Shown here in pieces: positions 1 to 10,035 of a stretch of DNA of 64,000 nucleotides. The notes under the pieces are model-generated. The model was not told where the DNA came from and made no database searches. It saw nothing but the letters and a program-made list of their open reading frames with translations. Numbering within the stretch: position 1 is the first letter of the stretch; each line of letters opens with the position of its first letter. The stretch comes from Collinsella aerofaciens (lineage in GTDB: Bacteria > Actinomycetota > Coriobacteriia > Coriobacteriales > Coriobacteriaceae), in the NCBI RefSeq assembly GCF_963360655.1, contig NZ_OY725717.1, positions 62,001 through 126,000 on the forward strand. The letters are read 5' to 3'. Both the position numbers and the translations under genes were made by a program.

Positions 1-16
1 AACAGAGGGGTTGATG

Positions 17-1120
17 TTATTGCATTGCGTAGGGCGAAAGCATGGCACGTTGCGAGCAGCTCGCAAACCAAACCGACACGAGCGCAAACATAAATCCGTT
101 GGCAAAACCGTTGGCAAACTGCATCGCGCCGCGCTTCCACCACAGCAGGCTGCGGTGCAGCACGCCGTCCGAGACCACCATGAACAGGCCCATGGCAAAC
201 GGAATAAAGCACATCACGGCAAAGGCCGAGAACACGCCCGAGATGGCCGACAGCACCAAAAACGGCGCCACGATGCCCATCAGGTAAAAACCGGTACGGG
301 CCTTGCCCTCCAGACGCTCGGCCTCGACATGAGCGCGGCCGACCAGATCGCCACCCGAGGCACCGTTGGTGCCGGCGTGACCCATGCCGCCAATGCGGAC
401 CTCGTCGCCATCGTGCGTACCGGCAGGAAACTCAATCGTCTGCTCGGAGGTCACACGGACACGGCCGCTGCCGCCGCAATCGGGGCAGGGGTCGGCGACG
501 ACCTTACCGGAACCGCCGCACTCGGGGCAGACCGACTGAAACGTGCCGGCACCGAACAGGAAGGACAGGTCGACATCGATGTGGCCGCGACCACCGCAGC
601 TCGGACAGGTATGTGCATGCTCGGACGAAACAGAACCCGAGCCGCCACAGTGGCCACAGGTATCGAAGCGCGTATAGCGGACGGTCTTGCGGGCACCGCC
701 CTTGGCCTCCTTAGCGTCGAGCTTGATATCGACGACCACGTTGGCGCCGTTCTCGGGATTATAGGCAGCCTGCCCGCGACGCGGCTGGCCCCAGGCGCCA
801 CCAAAGGGAAAGCCGCCCTCAAAGGGATTGCCATAGCCTGCGCTGCCGGCGTAGCCGCCGCCATAGGGCGAAGCCGTAGGAGCGCCGGCGAAGGGGTTGC
901 CCGAGCGCATGGCGTCGTAGCGCGCACGCTTCTGCTCGTCCGAAAGCACGGCGTAGGCCTCGGAAACCTCTTTAAACTTTTCCTCGGCATCAGGTTCTTT
1001 GTTGACGTCCGGATGGAGCTTGCGGGCCTTTTGCTGGAAGGCCTTCTGTATATCACGCGAGGTGGCGTCCTTGGAGACACCCAAAATCTCGTAGTAATCT
1101 TTTTCGTTCATCGTCGCCAT
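17..1120 (-). CDS. DnaJ-like chaperone with C-terminal membrane anchor
   Basis: Hsp40 co-chaperone that would stimulate DnaK ATPase activity, here probably at the membrane. The J domain occupies residues about 8-70 with the HPD motif at 36-38. A Gly/Phe/Tyr-rich linker follows, then four CxxCxGxG zinc-binding repeats ([32 protein letters not shown]) and the end of CTD-I. Canonical DnaJ continues into CTD-II, but this protein instead ends in about three hydrophobic segments (roughly residues 270-360) and a short tail, so it is a variant architecture of 367 residues. The start is the ATG of MATMNEK, placed 9 nt after AGGAGG; an upstream in-frame start lacks such a site. It lies 58 nt downstream of hemW. 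The family call is secure; the membrane role is inferred. Confidence 0.88.
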   Translation of the reverse strand: MATMNEKDYYEILGVSKDATSRDIQKAFQQKARKLHPDVNKEPDAEEKFKEVSEAYAVLSDEQKRARYDAMRSGNPFAGAPTASPYGGGYAGSAGYGNPFEGGFPFGGAWGQPRRGQAAYNPENGANVVVDIKLDAKEAKGGARKTVRYTRFDTCGHCGGSGSVSSEHAHTCPSCGGRGHIDVDLSFLFGAGTFQSVCPECGGSGKVVADPCPDCGGSGRVRVTSEQTIEFPAGTHDGDEVRIGGMGHAGTNGASGGDLVGRAHVEAERLEGKARTGFYLMGIVAPFLVLSAISGVFSAFAVMCFIPFAMGLFMVVSDGVLHRSLLWWKRGAMQFANGFANGFMFALVSVWFASCSQRAMLSPYAMQ

Positions 1121-1178
1121 GCGCGGCAACCTCCTGCTCACAGCAGCGTATATATTGCGGTAATTCTACCCGAGCGGC

Positions 1179-2411
1179 CTAAGCTAGACCCCAAAACAGC
1201 TCGAACAGCACATTTCCATCGAGCCAGCCCAAGTGGGTGGGCGCTAAACGGGCGTGGGCACGACCTGCGATAACGTCTTTCGAGGCGACGCACCCCGCAT
1301 GCCCCTCGACATAATCGGGCACCCAAGTGGCAAGACCCAACTCGAGCGCACGGTCACAGGCCGCCACCAGCTCGTCTGCAGCGATCACGCTTGCCGAGCG
1401 AACCAACAGATCGGGTCCAATGCCACGCGTCATGCGGCAGGCGAGCATCAAATCCTCGGCCGCAGCCTCGCGCTGCGACAGATACTCGGCATCAAACGTC
1501 GTCGCGGCGTCGTCGCGTTGCACCAAGCGCACGCGATACGCATCGCCGCGAGCAGGCACGTCGGGAAACAGCCCGGCCAAGCGATCGAAATCCTCGGCGT
1601 CGAGCATACCGGCGGCAGAGCGGCCCAAGCCCAGATAGCCCCGTCCTGTCCAATAGGCAATGTTGTGGGCACACTCATGTCCGTCGAGCGCGTAGCTTGC
1701 CACCTCATACGGGTGATAGCCGGCCGCACCCAGGCACTCACGCGCCGCGTCCATGCACGCAGCCTGAAAATCCTCGTCGGGCTCGAGCGACTCGTCGCGA
1801 CACGCCATGTGGTAGAGCGGCGTGCCCTCCTCGAGCGTGAGCGGGTACACCGACACATGATGCGGCGCCGCCGCCAGCACGCCATCGAGCGTGCGTTGCC
1901 AGCTTACGGCGGTCTGCCCGGGAAGTCCGCACATCAGGTCGCAGGACACATCGAGCCCAGCGTCCTTAACCGTCGTGATGGCAGCGAGCGCCCGATCGGC
2001 ATCGTGAATACGGCCAATCGCAGCAAGCTCGGCGTTGTCAAGGGTTTGAACTCCCAGAGAGACGCGTGTGACACCGACCTTGGCAAGCGCAGTGGCAAGC
2101 CCGGCGGTCAACGACTCGGGATTGGCCTCGCAGGTAAACTCAACGGGCTTGCACCACATGCAAATACGCCGGGCAAGCTCCACCAGACGCTCTCCTGCCA
2201 GCGACGGCGTACCGCCGCCAACATAGACGGTGCGGACCTGCGCAAGCGCGCCTGCGTCGCCAAAGGCATCGAGGCGCGCATACAACTGCTCAAAATAGGT
2301 ATCGAGCGCAACGCTCATGTTGCACGGAGCAAAACTGCGTGAGTCAAAGTCACAGTACCGGCATTTTTGGGCGCAAAACGGCACATGCACGTACAGCGCG
2401 GTAACGGCCAC
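1179..2411 (-). CDS. hemW: HemW-like radical SAM protein (coproporphyrinogen III oxidase-like)
   Basis: Radical SAM protein of the HemW/HemN family. HemW members are thought to bind or insert heme rather than oxidise coproporphyrinogen. The cluster motif is C13-x3-C17-x2-C20 (CAQKCRYC) and a GGGTPS motif follows near residue 65. At 410 residues it has the short HemW length and lacks the extra N-terminal cysteine pattern of HemN. It starts with GTG, preceded by GGAGG inside the last codons of dusB, with 2 nt between the two genes, so it is probably co-transcribed with dusB and lepA. HemN activity cannot be excluded from sequence alone. Confidence 0.87.
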   Translation of the reverse strand: MAVTALYVHVPFCAQKCRYCDFDSRSFAPCNMSVALDTYFEQLYARLDAFGDAGALAQVRTVYVGGGTPSLAGERLVELARRICMWCKPVEFTCEANPESLTAGLATALAKVGVTRVSLGVQTLDNAELAAIGRIHDADRALAAITTVKDAGLDVSCDLMCGLPGQTAVSWQRTLDGVLAAAPHHVSVYPLTLEEGTPLYHMACRDESLEPDEDFQAACMDAARECLGAAGYHPYEVASYALDGHECAHNIAYWTGRGYLGLGRSAAGMLDAEDFDRLAGLFPDVPARGDAYRVRLVQRDDAATTFDAEYLSQREAAAEDLMLACRMTRGIGPDLLVRSASVIAADELVAACDRALELGLATWVPDYVEGHAGCVASKDVIAGRAHARLAPTHLGWLDGNVLFELFWGLA

Positions 2412-2413
2412 CG

Positions 2414-3457
2414 TTAGGCCTCCAACGGATGAGCGGGCACCGACTCGCCGGCGGCAAGTGCGGCCTCACAGGCCACCACATCGTGCTCGATATCATCGAC
2501 CAGTGCCATGAACTCCTCGTATGTGGAGCAACGCACCACCTGAGCGCGCCAGGCGGCAGCATGGGGCATGCCCTTTAGATACCAGCTCGCGTACGTGCGG
2601 GCACGTGACATAAGCGGCAACAGCTCATGCGTGAGCGTCAGGTGCTCGCGCAGGGCATCCAGGCGCTCGACCGAGCTACGCACCGGTACTGGCGTGCCAT
2701 CGAGTGCAAGGGCTCGAGCATCACCGAACACCCAGGGGTTGCCATAGATACCGCGCGCGATAAACACGGCACTGGCGCCCGAGTTGCGCAGGCGTTCCGC
2801 CGCATCCTCGGCGCAGAACACATCGCCCGAACCGATAACGGGAATCTCGACGGCGTCGGCCACCTCATCGACGACCGACCAATCGGCCTGGCCCGTATAG
2901 AGCTGCGTGGCACAGCGGCCGTGCACCGCCACCGCAGCTGCCCCTGCCCCCTCGAGCATCTGGGCAAACGTCGCGGCATTGCGGTCTTCGGCGTAAAAGC
3001 CCTTGCGAATCTTCACGGTCACGGGAACATGCGCCGCGCCCACCGCTGCCTCGACAATCTGCTCGGCCAGGTCGGGCGTACGCATAAGCGCCGAGCCCTC
3101 GCCCTTGGTAACGACCTTGCGAGCCGGACAGGCCATGTTGATATCAATCAATGACAGGCGATCGCCCACGCGTTCCTCGACGGCAGCGACGGCACCCGCA
3201 AACTGATCGGGCTTGGAACCAAAGAGCTGCACGCAGATCTGCTGCTCCTCGTCGGCCGGCAACACCAGGCGCCACGTCTTGTTGCTGGCATAGGCAAGGC
3301 CCGCAACGCTCACCATCTCGCTGTAGGCAAGGTTGGCACCGCGGCGGCGACACATGATGCGATAGGCGGGGTCGGTTACGCCCGCCATGGGAGCCATAAG
3401 GAACGGCTGCTCGGCATAGGCGCCCAGCAGACGCTTGCTGTATTCAGAAAGCGCCAT
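2414..3457 (-). CDS. dusB: tRNA-dihydrouridine synthase (DusB type)
   Basis: FMN-dependent enzyme that reduces uridine to dihydrouridine in the tRNA D-loop. The TIM-barrel begins with the family signature MAPMAGVTDPAYR around residues 21-33. The catalytic region reads DINMACPARKV, with the cysteine that protonates the uracil ring, and GSGDVF and RGIYGNPW bind flavin phosphate. The length of 347 residues is typical. It follows lepA by 4 nt and precedes hemW by 2 nt. Which U position it modifies is not readable from sequence. Confidence 0.9.
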   Translation of the reverse strand: MALSEYSKRLLGAYAEQPFLMAPMAGVTDPAYRIMCRRRGANLAYSEMVSVAGLAYASNKTWRLVLPADEEQQICVQLFGSKPDQFAGAVAAVEERVGDRLSLIDINMACPARKVVTKGEGSALMRTPDLAEQIVEAAVGAAHVPVTVKIRKGFYAEDRNAATFAQMLEGAGAAAVAVHGRCATQLYTGQADWSVVDEVADAVEIPVIGSGDVFCAEDAAERLRNSGASAVFIARGIYGNPWVFGDARALALDGTPVPVRSSVERLDALREHLTLTHELLPLMSRARTYASWYLKGMPHAAAWRAQVVRCSTYEEFMALVDDIEHDVVACEAALAAGESVPAHPLEA

Positions 3458-3461
3458 GGAC

Positions 3462-5273
3462 TTACTCGTCTACCTTTAGGATCGCCATAAAGGCCTCCTG
3501 CGGGACCTCGACCGAACCGATGGCCTTCATGCGCTTCTTGCCCTCTTTCTGCTTCTCGAGCAGCTTGCGCTTTCGCGAGATATCGCCGCCATAGCACTTG
3601 GCCAAAACGTCCTTGCGACGCGCCTTGACGGTAGAGCGGGCAATGATCTTGTTGCCGATGGCGCCCTGAATAGGCACCTCGAACAGCTGGCGCGGGATGA
3701 TTTCCTTGAGCTTGTCACACAGGCCGCGGGCCAGGCCATAGGCCTTATCCTTGTGCACGATAAACGAAAGCGCGTCCACCTCATCGCCCGAAAGCAAAAT
3801 ATCGAGCTTGACGAGTTCGGAGGGACGGTACTCGTTGAACTCGTAGTCGAGTGAGGCATAGCCCTTGGTGCGACTCTTGAGCTGGTCAAAGAAGTCCAGG
3901 ATGAGCTCGGCGAGCGGCATGTCAAAGCGCATCTCGACCGATTTGCTCGTGAGATGGATCATGTCAGTTGTAATGCCGCGGTGCTCGATAGCGAGCTGCA
4001 TGACGGCACCCGTATACTCGGGCGGGCAGATAATTTTGGCCTTGAGGTAAGGCTCCTCAATGCGCTCGATGCGCGTAGCCTCGGGCAGATCCTGCGGGCT
4101 GCGAACATCAATCATCTCGCCGTCGGTCTTATAGACGTGATAGTCCACCGAAGGGCTCGTAGCAATGAGGTCAAGGTTGAACTCGCGCTCCAGGCGCTCC
4201 TTGACGACTTCCATATGCAGCAGGCCTAAGAAGCCCACGCGGAAGCCAAAGCCGAGCGCCACCGAGGTCTCGGGCTCCCACACCAACGACGGATCGTTGA
4301 CGTGCAGCTTATCGAGCGCGTCGCGCAGGTTCTCGTAGTCCTTGTTGTCGATGGGGAACAGGCCTGTGTAGACCATGGGCTTGGCCTCGCGGTAGCCCGG
4401 CAGCGGCTCGGGGCAGGGGTTCGAAGCCCACGTAAGGGTATCGCCCACGCGCACAGCCTCGGGGTCCTTCAGACCCGTGACCACATAGCCAACCTCGCCA
4501 ACAGTCAGAGCATCGACCGGCGTCTCGGCAGGGCGCTTGACGCCCACGCCGTCGACCAAGAAGTCGCCCTTGGCCTGCATCATGCGCAGGGTATCGCCCT
4601 TTTTGATGGAACCGTCAAAGACGCGCACCGTGGCGACGACGCCGCGGTACTCATCAAAATACGAATCCAAAATGAGCGCCTTGAGCGGCGCGTTCGCATC
4701 GCCCTTGGGCGGAGAGATCAAAAATACGATGGACTCCAGCAGATCGTGAATGCCCTCGCCAGTCTTGCCCGATACGCATACGGCATCGTCGGCGGGAATC
4801 GCAAGATCATCCTCGATCTCGGTCTTAACCTCGTCGGGGTGTGCCGACGGCAGGTCAATCTTGTTGATGGCGGGCACGATATCCAGGTTGGCGTTCATGG
4901 CGAGCGTCGCGTTGGAGACGGTCTGCGCCTCGACGCCCTGCGTGGCGTCGACGACGAGCACCGCGCCCTCGCAGGCGGCCAGCGAACGCGAGACCTCATA
5001 GGTAAAGTCCACGTGGCCCGGCGTATCGATTAGGTTGAACTGATACGTCTCACCATCGTCGGCGTCGTAGGAGACGCGAACGGCGTTGGACTTGATCGTG
5101 ATGCCGCGCTCGCGCTCGATGTCCATGGTGTCGAGCAGCTGCGACTCCATGTCGCGCTCGTCGACGGTATGGGTGAGCTCGAGGATGCGGTCACTGATCG
5201 TGGACTTGCCATGGTCGATGTGCGCAACGATCGAGAAGTTGCGGATGTGGGAAATGTCAATTGAAGTATTCAT
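3462..5273 (-). CDS. lepA: Elongation factor 4 (LepA) GTPase
   Basis: Ribosome-associated translational GTPase that acts on stalled or back-translocating ribosomes. The G domain starts at once after the initiator: G1 [10 protein letters not shown]3 DTPGH, G4 NKID. Domain II, EF-G-like domains III and V and the LepA-specific C-terminal domain ending in a Lys-rich stretch follow, giving 603 residues as usual. The ATG of MNTSIDIS is chosen because conserved LepA sequence starts there; an extension 20 codons upstream would run into the rpsT terminator. Its own promoter must lie between that terminator and the start. Confidence 0.95.
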   Translation of the reverse strand: MNTSIDISHIRNFSIVAHIDHGKSTISDRILELTHTVDERDMESQLLDTMDIERERGITIKSNAVRVSYDADDGETYQFNLIDTPGHVDFTYEVSRSLAACEGAVLVVDATQGVEAQTVSNATLAMNANLDIVPAINKIDLPSAHPDEVKTEIEDDLAIPADDAVCVSGKTGEGIHDLLESIVFLISPPKGDANAPLKALILDSYFDEYRGVVATVRVFDGSIKKGDTLRMMQAKGDFLVDGVGVKRPAETPVDALTVGEVGYVVTGLKDPEAVRVGDTLTWASNPCPEPLPGYREAKPMVYTGLFPIDNKDYENLRDALDKLHVNDPSLVWEPETSVALGFGFRVGFLGLLHMEVVKERLEREFNLDLIATSPSVDYHVYKTDGEMIDVRSPQDLPEATRIERIEEPYLKAKIICPPEYTGAVMQLAIEHRGITTDMIHLTSKSVEMRFDMPLAELILDFFDQLKSRTKGYASLDYEFNEYRPSELVKLDILLSGDEVDALSFIVHKDKAYGLARGLCDKLKEIIPRQLFEVPIQGAIGNKIIARSTVKARRKDVLAKCYGGDISRKRKLLEKQKEGKKRMKAIGSVEVPQEAFMAILKVDE

Positions 5274-5296
5274 GCGGACTATCTTACCCGAGCGGT

Positions 5297-5335
5297 ACAA
5301 AAAATGGAGCCTGTTCCATAAAACAGGCTCCATTT
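5297..5335 (-). terminator. Intrinsic terminator after rpsT
   Basis: A perfect 14-bp inverted repeat (5302-5315 with 5322-5335, loop of 6 nt) is followed on the minus strand by a run of T. It sits between the rpsT stop and the lepA start, so it ends rpsT transcription. Confidence 0.85.
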
Positions 5336-5369
5336 ATGCGCGTAATCTGTGTGGTGTGAAATTTACAAC

Positions 5370-5636
5370 TTAGGCGTTGATGCTGTTCACGAGCTTGGCA
5401 AGACCGGACTTGCGGTTGGAAGCCTGGTTCTTGTGGATAACATGCTTGGCGGCAGCCATATCGAGACGCTTGGTGACGGTCTTGAGGGCAGCCTGGGCCT
5501 TCTCGGCGTCGCCCTCGGCGACGGCGGACTGGACGTGCTTGGTCAGCGTCTTGAGCTCGGACTTGACAGCCTTGTTACGCATGCGAGCTGCCTCATTGGT
5601 GCGGATACGCTTCTTCTGAGACTTGATGTTTGCCAC
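5370..5636 (-). CDS. rpsT: 30S ribosomal protein S20
   Basis: Primary 16S rRNA-binding protein of the small subunit body. The 88-residue basic, helical sequence begins [20 protein letters not shown], the family signature. The start is a GTG preceded by AAAGGAACTCCAGAA; the familiar S20 N-terminus (M/V-ANIKSQ) fixes it, and a longer frame upstream has no family similarity. It is monocistronic, with an extended -10 promoter about 75 nt upstream and a strong terminator downstream. Confidence 0.95.
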   Translation of the reverse strand: MANIKSQKKRIRTNEAARMRNKAVKSELKTLTKHVQSAVAEGDAEKAQAALKTVTKRLDMAAAKHVIHKNQASNRKSGLAKLVNSINA

Positions 5637-5711
5637 TTCTGGAGTTCCTTTCGAGTTCCTTGCAAAAAATGTATGACACCTCTGAGACACGGTGAGGTCA
5701 TGCAAGCGCCT

Positions 5712-5720
5712 ACTATAGCA
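5712..5720 (-). promoter_or_regulatory. Extended -10 promoter for rpsT
   Basis: Minus strand reads TGCTATAGT, an extended -10 element with no convincing -35 box. Transcription would start near 5705, giving an rpsT leader of about 70 nt. Confidence 0.55.
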
Positions 5721-5769
5721 CGCTCCCCCTCAAAGGGATAGAACGAAATTGTCAAATAGGCAGGTATCA

Positions 5770-6732
5770 TCACGATTTTCTCAAGATGTTCGTAATCCAG
5801 AGCAAAAGCGCGGTCTCCGAATCGGCAGAACCCTTCAGTGCGAGCTCCACATCGACCGCGCCCTCGAGCGCAGCGACAAGCTCCGCCATCGAAAAGCGGC
5901 GTGCCCAGGTCAGGTGATTTTTGACCTGCCAGGCCTGAAGCTTGAGTGTCGCGGCGAGCTCACGCCCCTGCCCACGAGAGTCGAGCGCCTTGGCGACGAT
6001 CAACTCGCGGATGCGACCGCATAGCAGCGTGTAGGTCCACACATAGCTCTTGGCGGGCAGCAGCCCAAAGAGCTCAAGCGAGCGGCGCATATCGCGGGCC
6101 GACACTGCGTTGAGAAAGTCCCAGGGCTGAACTTCGGCCGTGCGCACGATCCAGCGCTCCACATCGGCAAGCTCAATTTGCGGCGCCTCGACCATCTGGG
6201 CAAGCTTGGCCAAGTCGTTATCGAGCATGCGGGTGTTCTCGCCCGAGCGCGAGACGAGCTCCTCGGCAGCAGCCGTCGAGATGGACTTACCGCGCTGCGT
6301 CGCCATCTGCTGAACGCGGCGCGGCAGTTCCCAGCGCTTGGTACCCGAACAATCGACGATAGCCTTCTTGTCGATCTTGGCGATTGCCTTATACAGGCGC
6401 GTATTCTTGGCAAGTGAGTCGGCAATAATGAGACAGACCGTCGTGGGGCTGGGACTTGCGAGGTACTCGACAAGCGGTTCCGAGACCGCCTTGGCAAGCT
6501 TGGAGCAGCCGTCGAGAATCACCAGGCGAAACTCGCTGCCCATGGGAAAGGTATTGAGCGAGCCGATGATCGACTCGATATCGGGATCTTTCGTCATGTC
6601 GCGTTCATCGATGTTGAACTCAACCATACCCGACTTTTCCAAGCGAGCTTTCATACGCGAGACGGCGTGGTCGCGCTTGACCCCATCGGTACCGACGATC
6701 AGATATGCCGGCAGCAGACCGGTTTCGGACAT
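5770..6732 (-). CDS. holA: DNA polymerase III delta subunit
   Basis: Clamp-loader wrench subunit that opens the beta clamp. The AAA+-like N-terminus lacks a functional Walker A: the beginning PAYLIVGTDGVKRDHAVSRM is where active AAA+ proteins carry the P-loop, as usual for delta. Length is 320 residues. The start MSETGLLPAY has GAGAGGGGAG upstream; an earlier in-frame start 20 codons upstream has none. It follows comEC by 78 nt, an order (comEC-holA) found in many Gram-positive genomes. Confidence 0.87.
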   Translation of the reverse strand: MSETGLLPAYLIVGTDGVKRDHAVSRMKARLEKSGMVEFNIDERDMTKDPDIESIIGSLNTFPMGSEFRLVILDGCSKLAKAVSEPLVEYLASPSPTTVCLIIADSLAKNTRLYKAIAKIDKKAIVDCSGTKRWELPRRVQQMATQRGKSISTAAAEELVSRSGENTRMLDNDLAKLAQMVEAPQIELADVERWIVRTAEVQPWDFLNAVSARDMRRSLELFGLLPAKSYVWTYTLLCGRIRELIVAKALDSRGQGRELAATLKLQAWQVKNHLTWARRFSMAELVAALEGAVDVELALKGSADSETALLLWITNILRKS

Positions 6733-6810
6733 TGCGCTCCCCTCTCGCACACACTCGAATTCGTACCGTGCCATTTTAGCCCAGGGGTCCACCGCGCGCC
6801 AACGATGTCA

Positions 6811-9114
6811 TCACGGTCGCTGGCATCGCATGGCAAAGCCCTTCGCAGTCGGCGTGACGGTAATGTCGCCGTGTTCGATGGTGCATGCGAACGCACCACC
6901 CGCTTCCTTAACTGCATCGATGCAGGCATCCGACGGATGGCCGTAACGATTCCCCTCGCCGGCGCTCGCGATAGAGAACTCGGGCTTAAGCGTGCCCAGC
7001 AGGTCTGTGTCGACGGAAACTTTTGAGCCATGATGCCCCAGCTTGAGCACATCGATATCTCCCACCTCCTGTACAAACTCGCGCTCCTGATCGAGCTCGG
7101 CGTCACCAGTAAGGAGCACACGCAGGCTCTTGCCTTCCTGAGCATAGGAGAGCAGCAAAACAAGAGAGTCCTCATTGCCCTCGCCATCCACCGTGTCAAA
7201 CGGCCACATCACACGAGCCCGAAATGCGCCGATATCGACCGTGTCTCCGCGAGCCACCTGCCGATACGTTACACCCGGGCGATTCAGAACCTCAGTAGGC
7301 GCGCCGTCAAGTGCATCGGCCGCGACCGCAATGGTTCCAACCGAAAAACGATCGAGTACGTCGGGAAGACCGCCCCAATGGTCTTCGTCCCAATGCGTCA
7401 CGAAGACAGCGTCGATATGGTGGACGTTATTGCGAACCAACGCCGACACCACGCGGTCATCGAGCCCACAGTCGACGAGTGCCACGGCGCCACCCTGACG
7501 AACCAGAATCGCATCGGCCTGGCCAACATCGAGGACCGTTACCGAAGGCGGCGCACATTGATCCCAATAGACATACGGAACACCCGCTGCGAGCATTAAA
7601 CACAGCAGCCCCGCTGCCATGCTCCGCGCGCGGGGGCGTGGCCACCAGACCAAGAGGGCCACCAGCGCGAACGGCACCACATATACCAAGGGCGTATCGG
7701 GCGGCACGCTTACGGATGCGCCCGGAACGGCAGCAAAGAGCTGTTCAAAGAACAGCGCACAGCGGGCGACAATCATGGGCACCACGAGCGCCCCGTGACG
7801 CAGCAGCGGCACAAGCGAGCAGGGCACCAGCACAACCGATACAGCGAGCAGCACGCTTATCACCGGACCGATCACGGCATTTGCAAGTGGGGCAATGAGC
7901 GAAAACGTCTCAAATGCGGGAATCGTAACGGGAAGTGTCGCCAGCTGCGAGCACAGCGTGACAGACAAAACGCTGGCGACACCCGATGGCATGCCCAGCT
8001 CGCCCAAGGCGTAGGTGGCGTAGGGGCAAAAACAAAGGATGGCAAAAACACTGACGCACGAAAGCTGAAAACCCATTTCGAACAATACCGTCGGACGCAG
8101 CAACACAAAGATTGCCATGGTGACGAACAGAGCCGAGAGGCCATGCCGACGACGTCCGGCGCTGTTGGCGACAAGCGTCGCCGCCACCATGCAGCACGCG
8201 CGCACGGCCGAGGGAGAAGCGCCCGTAAAAACGGCATAGGCAGCGAGGGCCAGCACCAACAGCCCCCGCTGCAGCCCACGAGAGAGGCGCGTCTTTTGCA
8301 GGGCGCTCTCAATCACAAACCCCACGATGGCAAGATGACTACCCGAGACAGCGATAAGATGTGCGGTGCCCGTTACCGAAAACCAATCGCCCGCCGGCTG
8401 GGCACGCAGCTCGGCCGAGCGTCCGCAGACAACGCCGGCAATGAGCGAGCGCGCTGGATCGGTCGCGGGCGCGATAACGGCAAGGAGCTCGTTTCGAAGC
8501 CAAGACAACGGACCTGGAGGGCCCTCGTCGATCGATACCAACCGGACGACTTTAACCTTTCGAAGCTCGCCCCGAAGCACGCGTGAGCGCCCATACGCAT
8601 CATTCTCAAAGCGCGAAATTCGACCGATAGCACGTACATGCGAACCGGCGCCAAGCTCACGATCACACGACAGCCGTACCTGACCCAAACGCTTTTCGCC
8701 CGCATACGCATCACAGGTATAGGAGTACGCACCGTCATTGATGGACGGGTCGCCGTACACAACAAACTCGAGACTGCTCGCAGCCCGATTATCCAACGCC
8801 CTCGAAGCGCGCAGCGCCCCTATCGCCCAACCCGCGGACACGACCGCTCCCGCCACGAGGCCGAGGGCCGCGGCATACAGCCATCGCCTCCACCGCACAA
8901 GGCGCATGCAGGACTGAGCCAATACGATGCACCCTGCTGCCGCAACGGGAATGGCCATAAGCAATGTGACGGGCGCCGCCCGCTCTCCCAGCAGCGCATC
9001 GGCCGCCATGTTAAGCACTAACCCACAGCTCGCACACAAGCCGGCACAAAGGGCTATCGTCCACGGCATCAATGGGCGCGGTGGCATCACATGCTCGCGC
9101 TCGGTCGCACTCAT
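6811..9114 (-). CDS. comEC: ComEC DNA-uptake channel / internalization protein
   Basis: Inner-membrane channel for single-stranded DNA during natural transformation. Hydrophobic segments near the N-terminus lead into an OB-like soluble region (about residues 90-230). The multi-TM Competence domain (about 230-510) follows, then a C-terminal metallo-beta-lactamase-like domain with THWDEDHWGG, a variant of the HxHxDH metal motif, consistent with the nuclease activity proposed for ComEC. Length is 767 residues. The ATG overlaps the comEA stop as ATGA, so translation is probably coupled. Together with comEA, dprA and comM in this window it argues for a working uptake pathway. Confidence 0.93.
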   Translation of the reverse strand: MSATEREHVMPPRPLMPWTIALCAGLCASCGLVLNMAADALLGERAAPVTLLMAIPVAAAGCIVLAQSCMRLVRWRRWLYAAALGLVAGAVVSAGWAIGALRASRALDNRAASSLEFVVYGDPSINDGAYSYTCDAYAGEKRLGQVRLSCDRELGAGSHVRAIGRISRFENDAYGRSRVLRGELRKVKVVRLVSIDEGPPGPLSWLRNELLAVIAPATDPARSLIAGVVCGRSAELRAQPAGDWFSVTGTAHLIAVSGSHLAIVGFVIESALQKTRLSRGLQRGLLVLALAAYAVFTGASPSAVRACCMVAATLVANSAGRRRHGLSALFVTMAIFVLLRPTVLFEMGFQLSCVSVFAILCFCPYATYALGELGMPSGVASVLSVTLCSQLATLPVTIPAFETFSLIAPLANAVIGPVISVLLAVSVVLVPCSLVPLLRHGALVVPMIVARCALFFEQLFAAVPGASVSVPPDTPLVYVVPFALVALLVWWPRPRARSMAAGLLCLMLAAGVPYVYWDQCAPPSVTVLDVGQADAILVRQGGAVALVDCGLDDRVVSALVRNNVHHIDAVFVTHWDEDHWGGLPDVLDRFSVGTIAVAADALDGAPTEVLNRPGVTYRQVARGDTVDIGAFRARVMWPFDTVDGEGNEDSLVLLLSYAQEGKSLRVLLTGDAELDQEREFVQEVGDIDVLKLGHHGSKVSVDTDLLGTLKPEFSIASAGEGNRYGHPSDACIDAVKEAGGAFACTIEHGDITVTPTAKGFAMRCQRP

Positions 9115-9821
9115 ACGCAGATGCAATCTTTAATTTTGGCGAGTTTCTTCTCACCGATCCCCGATACGCGCATAAGGTCATCGACCGAGGCAAAGGCCCC
9201 GTTTTGCGTCCGTTCGTCGATAATTGACTGGGCCATAGAAGGCCCGATGCCCGAAAGCGTCTGCAGCTCCGCCGCACTTGCCGTATTGATATTCACAAGT
9301 CCCGACGAAGACCCTGTACCAGGGGTCGTGGAAGCGCCGCTGTCGGTCCCGTTCGGCACCGCAGCCGCCTGTTGCTCCCCCACCGTCGGTATATAGATCT
9401 TTTGGCCATCTATGATCTTGGACGCACGGTTAAGACCCGTCACATCCGCCTCGGCCGTAAGCCCTCCGGCGGCATCAATCGCCTGGGACACCCGTGCTCC
9501 ATCTTTAAGCCGGTACACGCCAGGCTTCACAACGGCGCCATCAACATCGACGTACACCTCGGCAGCAGAGGAGCTCTTGGCAGACGGCTCATCGGCATCG
9601 TCAGGAGAGGCATCCCCGGCCCCGCGCACATCCGAGGCGCTCGCCTCATCACTACGCTCAAACGATACGTCGCTGGAGTGACCACCAAAACCTGCCATCG
9701 CCAAGCCGCTCGCGGCGGCAATGACAACCAGGATCGCCACGACCATCGCCTTATGGCCGAGCAGCTTTTCTGCCCAGCGGTCCATCCGTTTAACCCGTTC
9801 GTGTTGCTCGCGCTGCGCCAT
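9111..9821 (-). CDS. comEA: ComEA-like membrane DNA receptor
   Basis: Binds incoming double-stranded DNA outside the membrane and passes it to ComEC. After a short basic N-terminus there is one TM helix (MVVAILVVIAAASGLAMAG) and an acidic Ser/Ala/Asp-rich spacer. An SLBB domain follows (VYVDVDGAVVKPGVYRL), then a C-terminal helix-hairpin-helix pair (INTASAAELQTLSGIG and LMRVSGIGEKKLAKI) that binds DNA. Length is 236 residues. The start ATG has GGGAGGTG upstream. It is the first gene of comEA-comEC-holA, 77 nt downstream of the shared competence element. Confidence 0.92.
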   Translation of the reverse strand: MAQREQHERVKRMDRWAEKLLGHKAMVVAILVVIAAASGLAMAGFGGHSSDVSFERSDEASASDVRGAGDASPDDADEPSAKSSSAAEVYVDVDGAVVKPGVYRLKDGARVSQAIDAAGGLTAEADVTGLNRASKIIDGQKIYIPTVGEQQAAAVPNGTDSGASTTPGTGSSSGLVNINTASAAELQTLSGIGPSMAQSIIDERTQNGAFASVDDLMRVSGIGEKKLAKIKDCICV

Positions 9822-9897
9822 AGCAAACACCTCCCAACACCATCGTGTCAGGAAACGAACGTCGCAGCCTCCGCACGTCCACACCGGTTATCGCGGT

Positions 9898-9917
9898 CAA
9901 ACCAAAAGCTGACCAAA
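9898..9917 (-). promoter_or_regulatory. Shared competence element upstream of comEA
   Basis: Plus strand CAAACCAAAAGCTGACCAAA is identical over 20 bp to 38359-38378 upstream of yraN-comM-dprA. On the minus strand it contains two TTTGGT half-sites 11 bp apart, about one helical turn, as expected for an activator bound to one DNA face. It lies 77-96 nt upstream of the comEA start. Function is inferred from the shared context. Confidence 0.6.
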
Positions 9918-9991
9918 ACCTTGCGGAAAAGTGTCCATTTATTCAGGCACACGTCGACAAATGAACTGTTTATCGCCTAATGCCCAGATAG

Positions 9992-10025
9992 AAAAAGACC
10001 GACGATGCAAAATCACCGCCGGTCT
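9992..10025 (-). terminator. Intrinsic terminator after thiI
   Basis: An 11-bp stem with G-U pairs (9996-10006 with 10015-10025) is followed by T5 on the minus strand, just after the thiI stop. It insulates the comEA operon from thiI transcription. Confidence 0.75.
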
Positions 10026-10035
10026 ATACACAACA

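Noticed and set aside
64-80. CAAACCAAACCGACACG, partly like the competence element
   Set aside because: It is within the dnaJ-like coding sequence and matches only 9 nt.
11-1273. Long plus-strand open frame of 420 codons over dnaJ and the hemW end
   Set aside because: It is antisense to clear genes, has no start context and no recognisable domain; such shadows are common in this GC-rich DNA.
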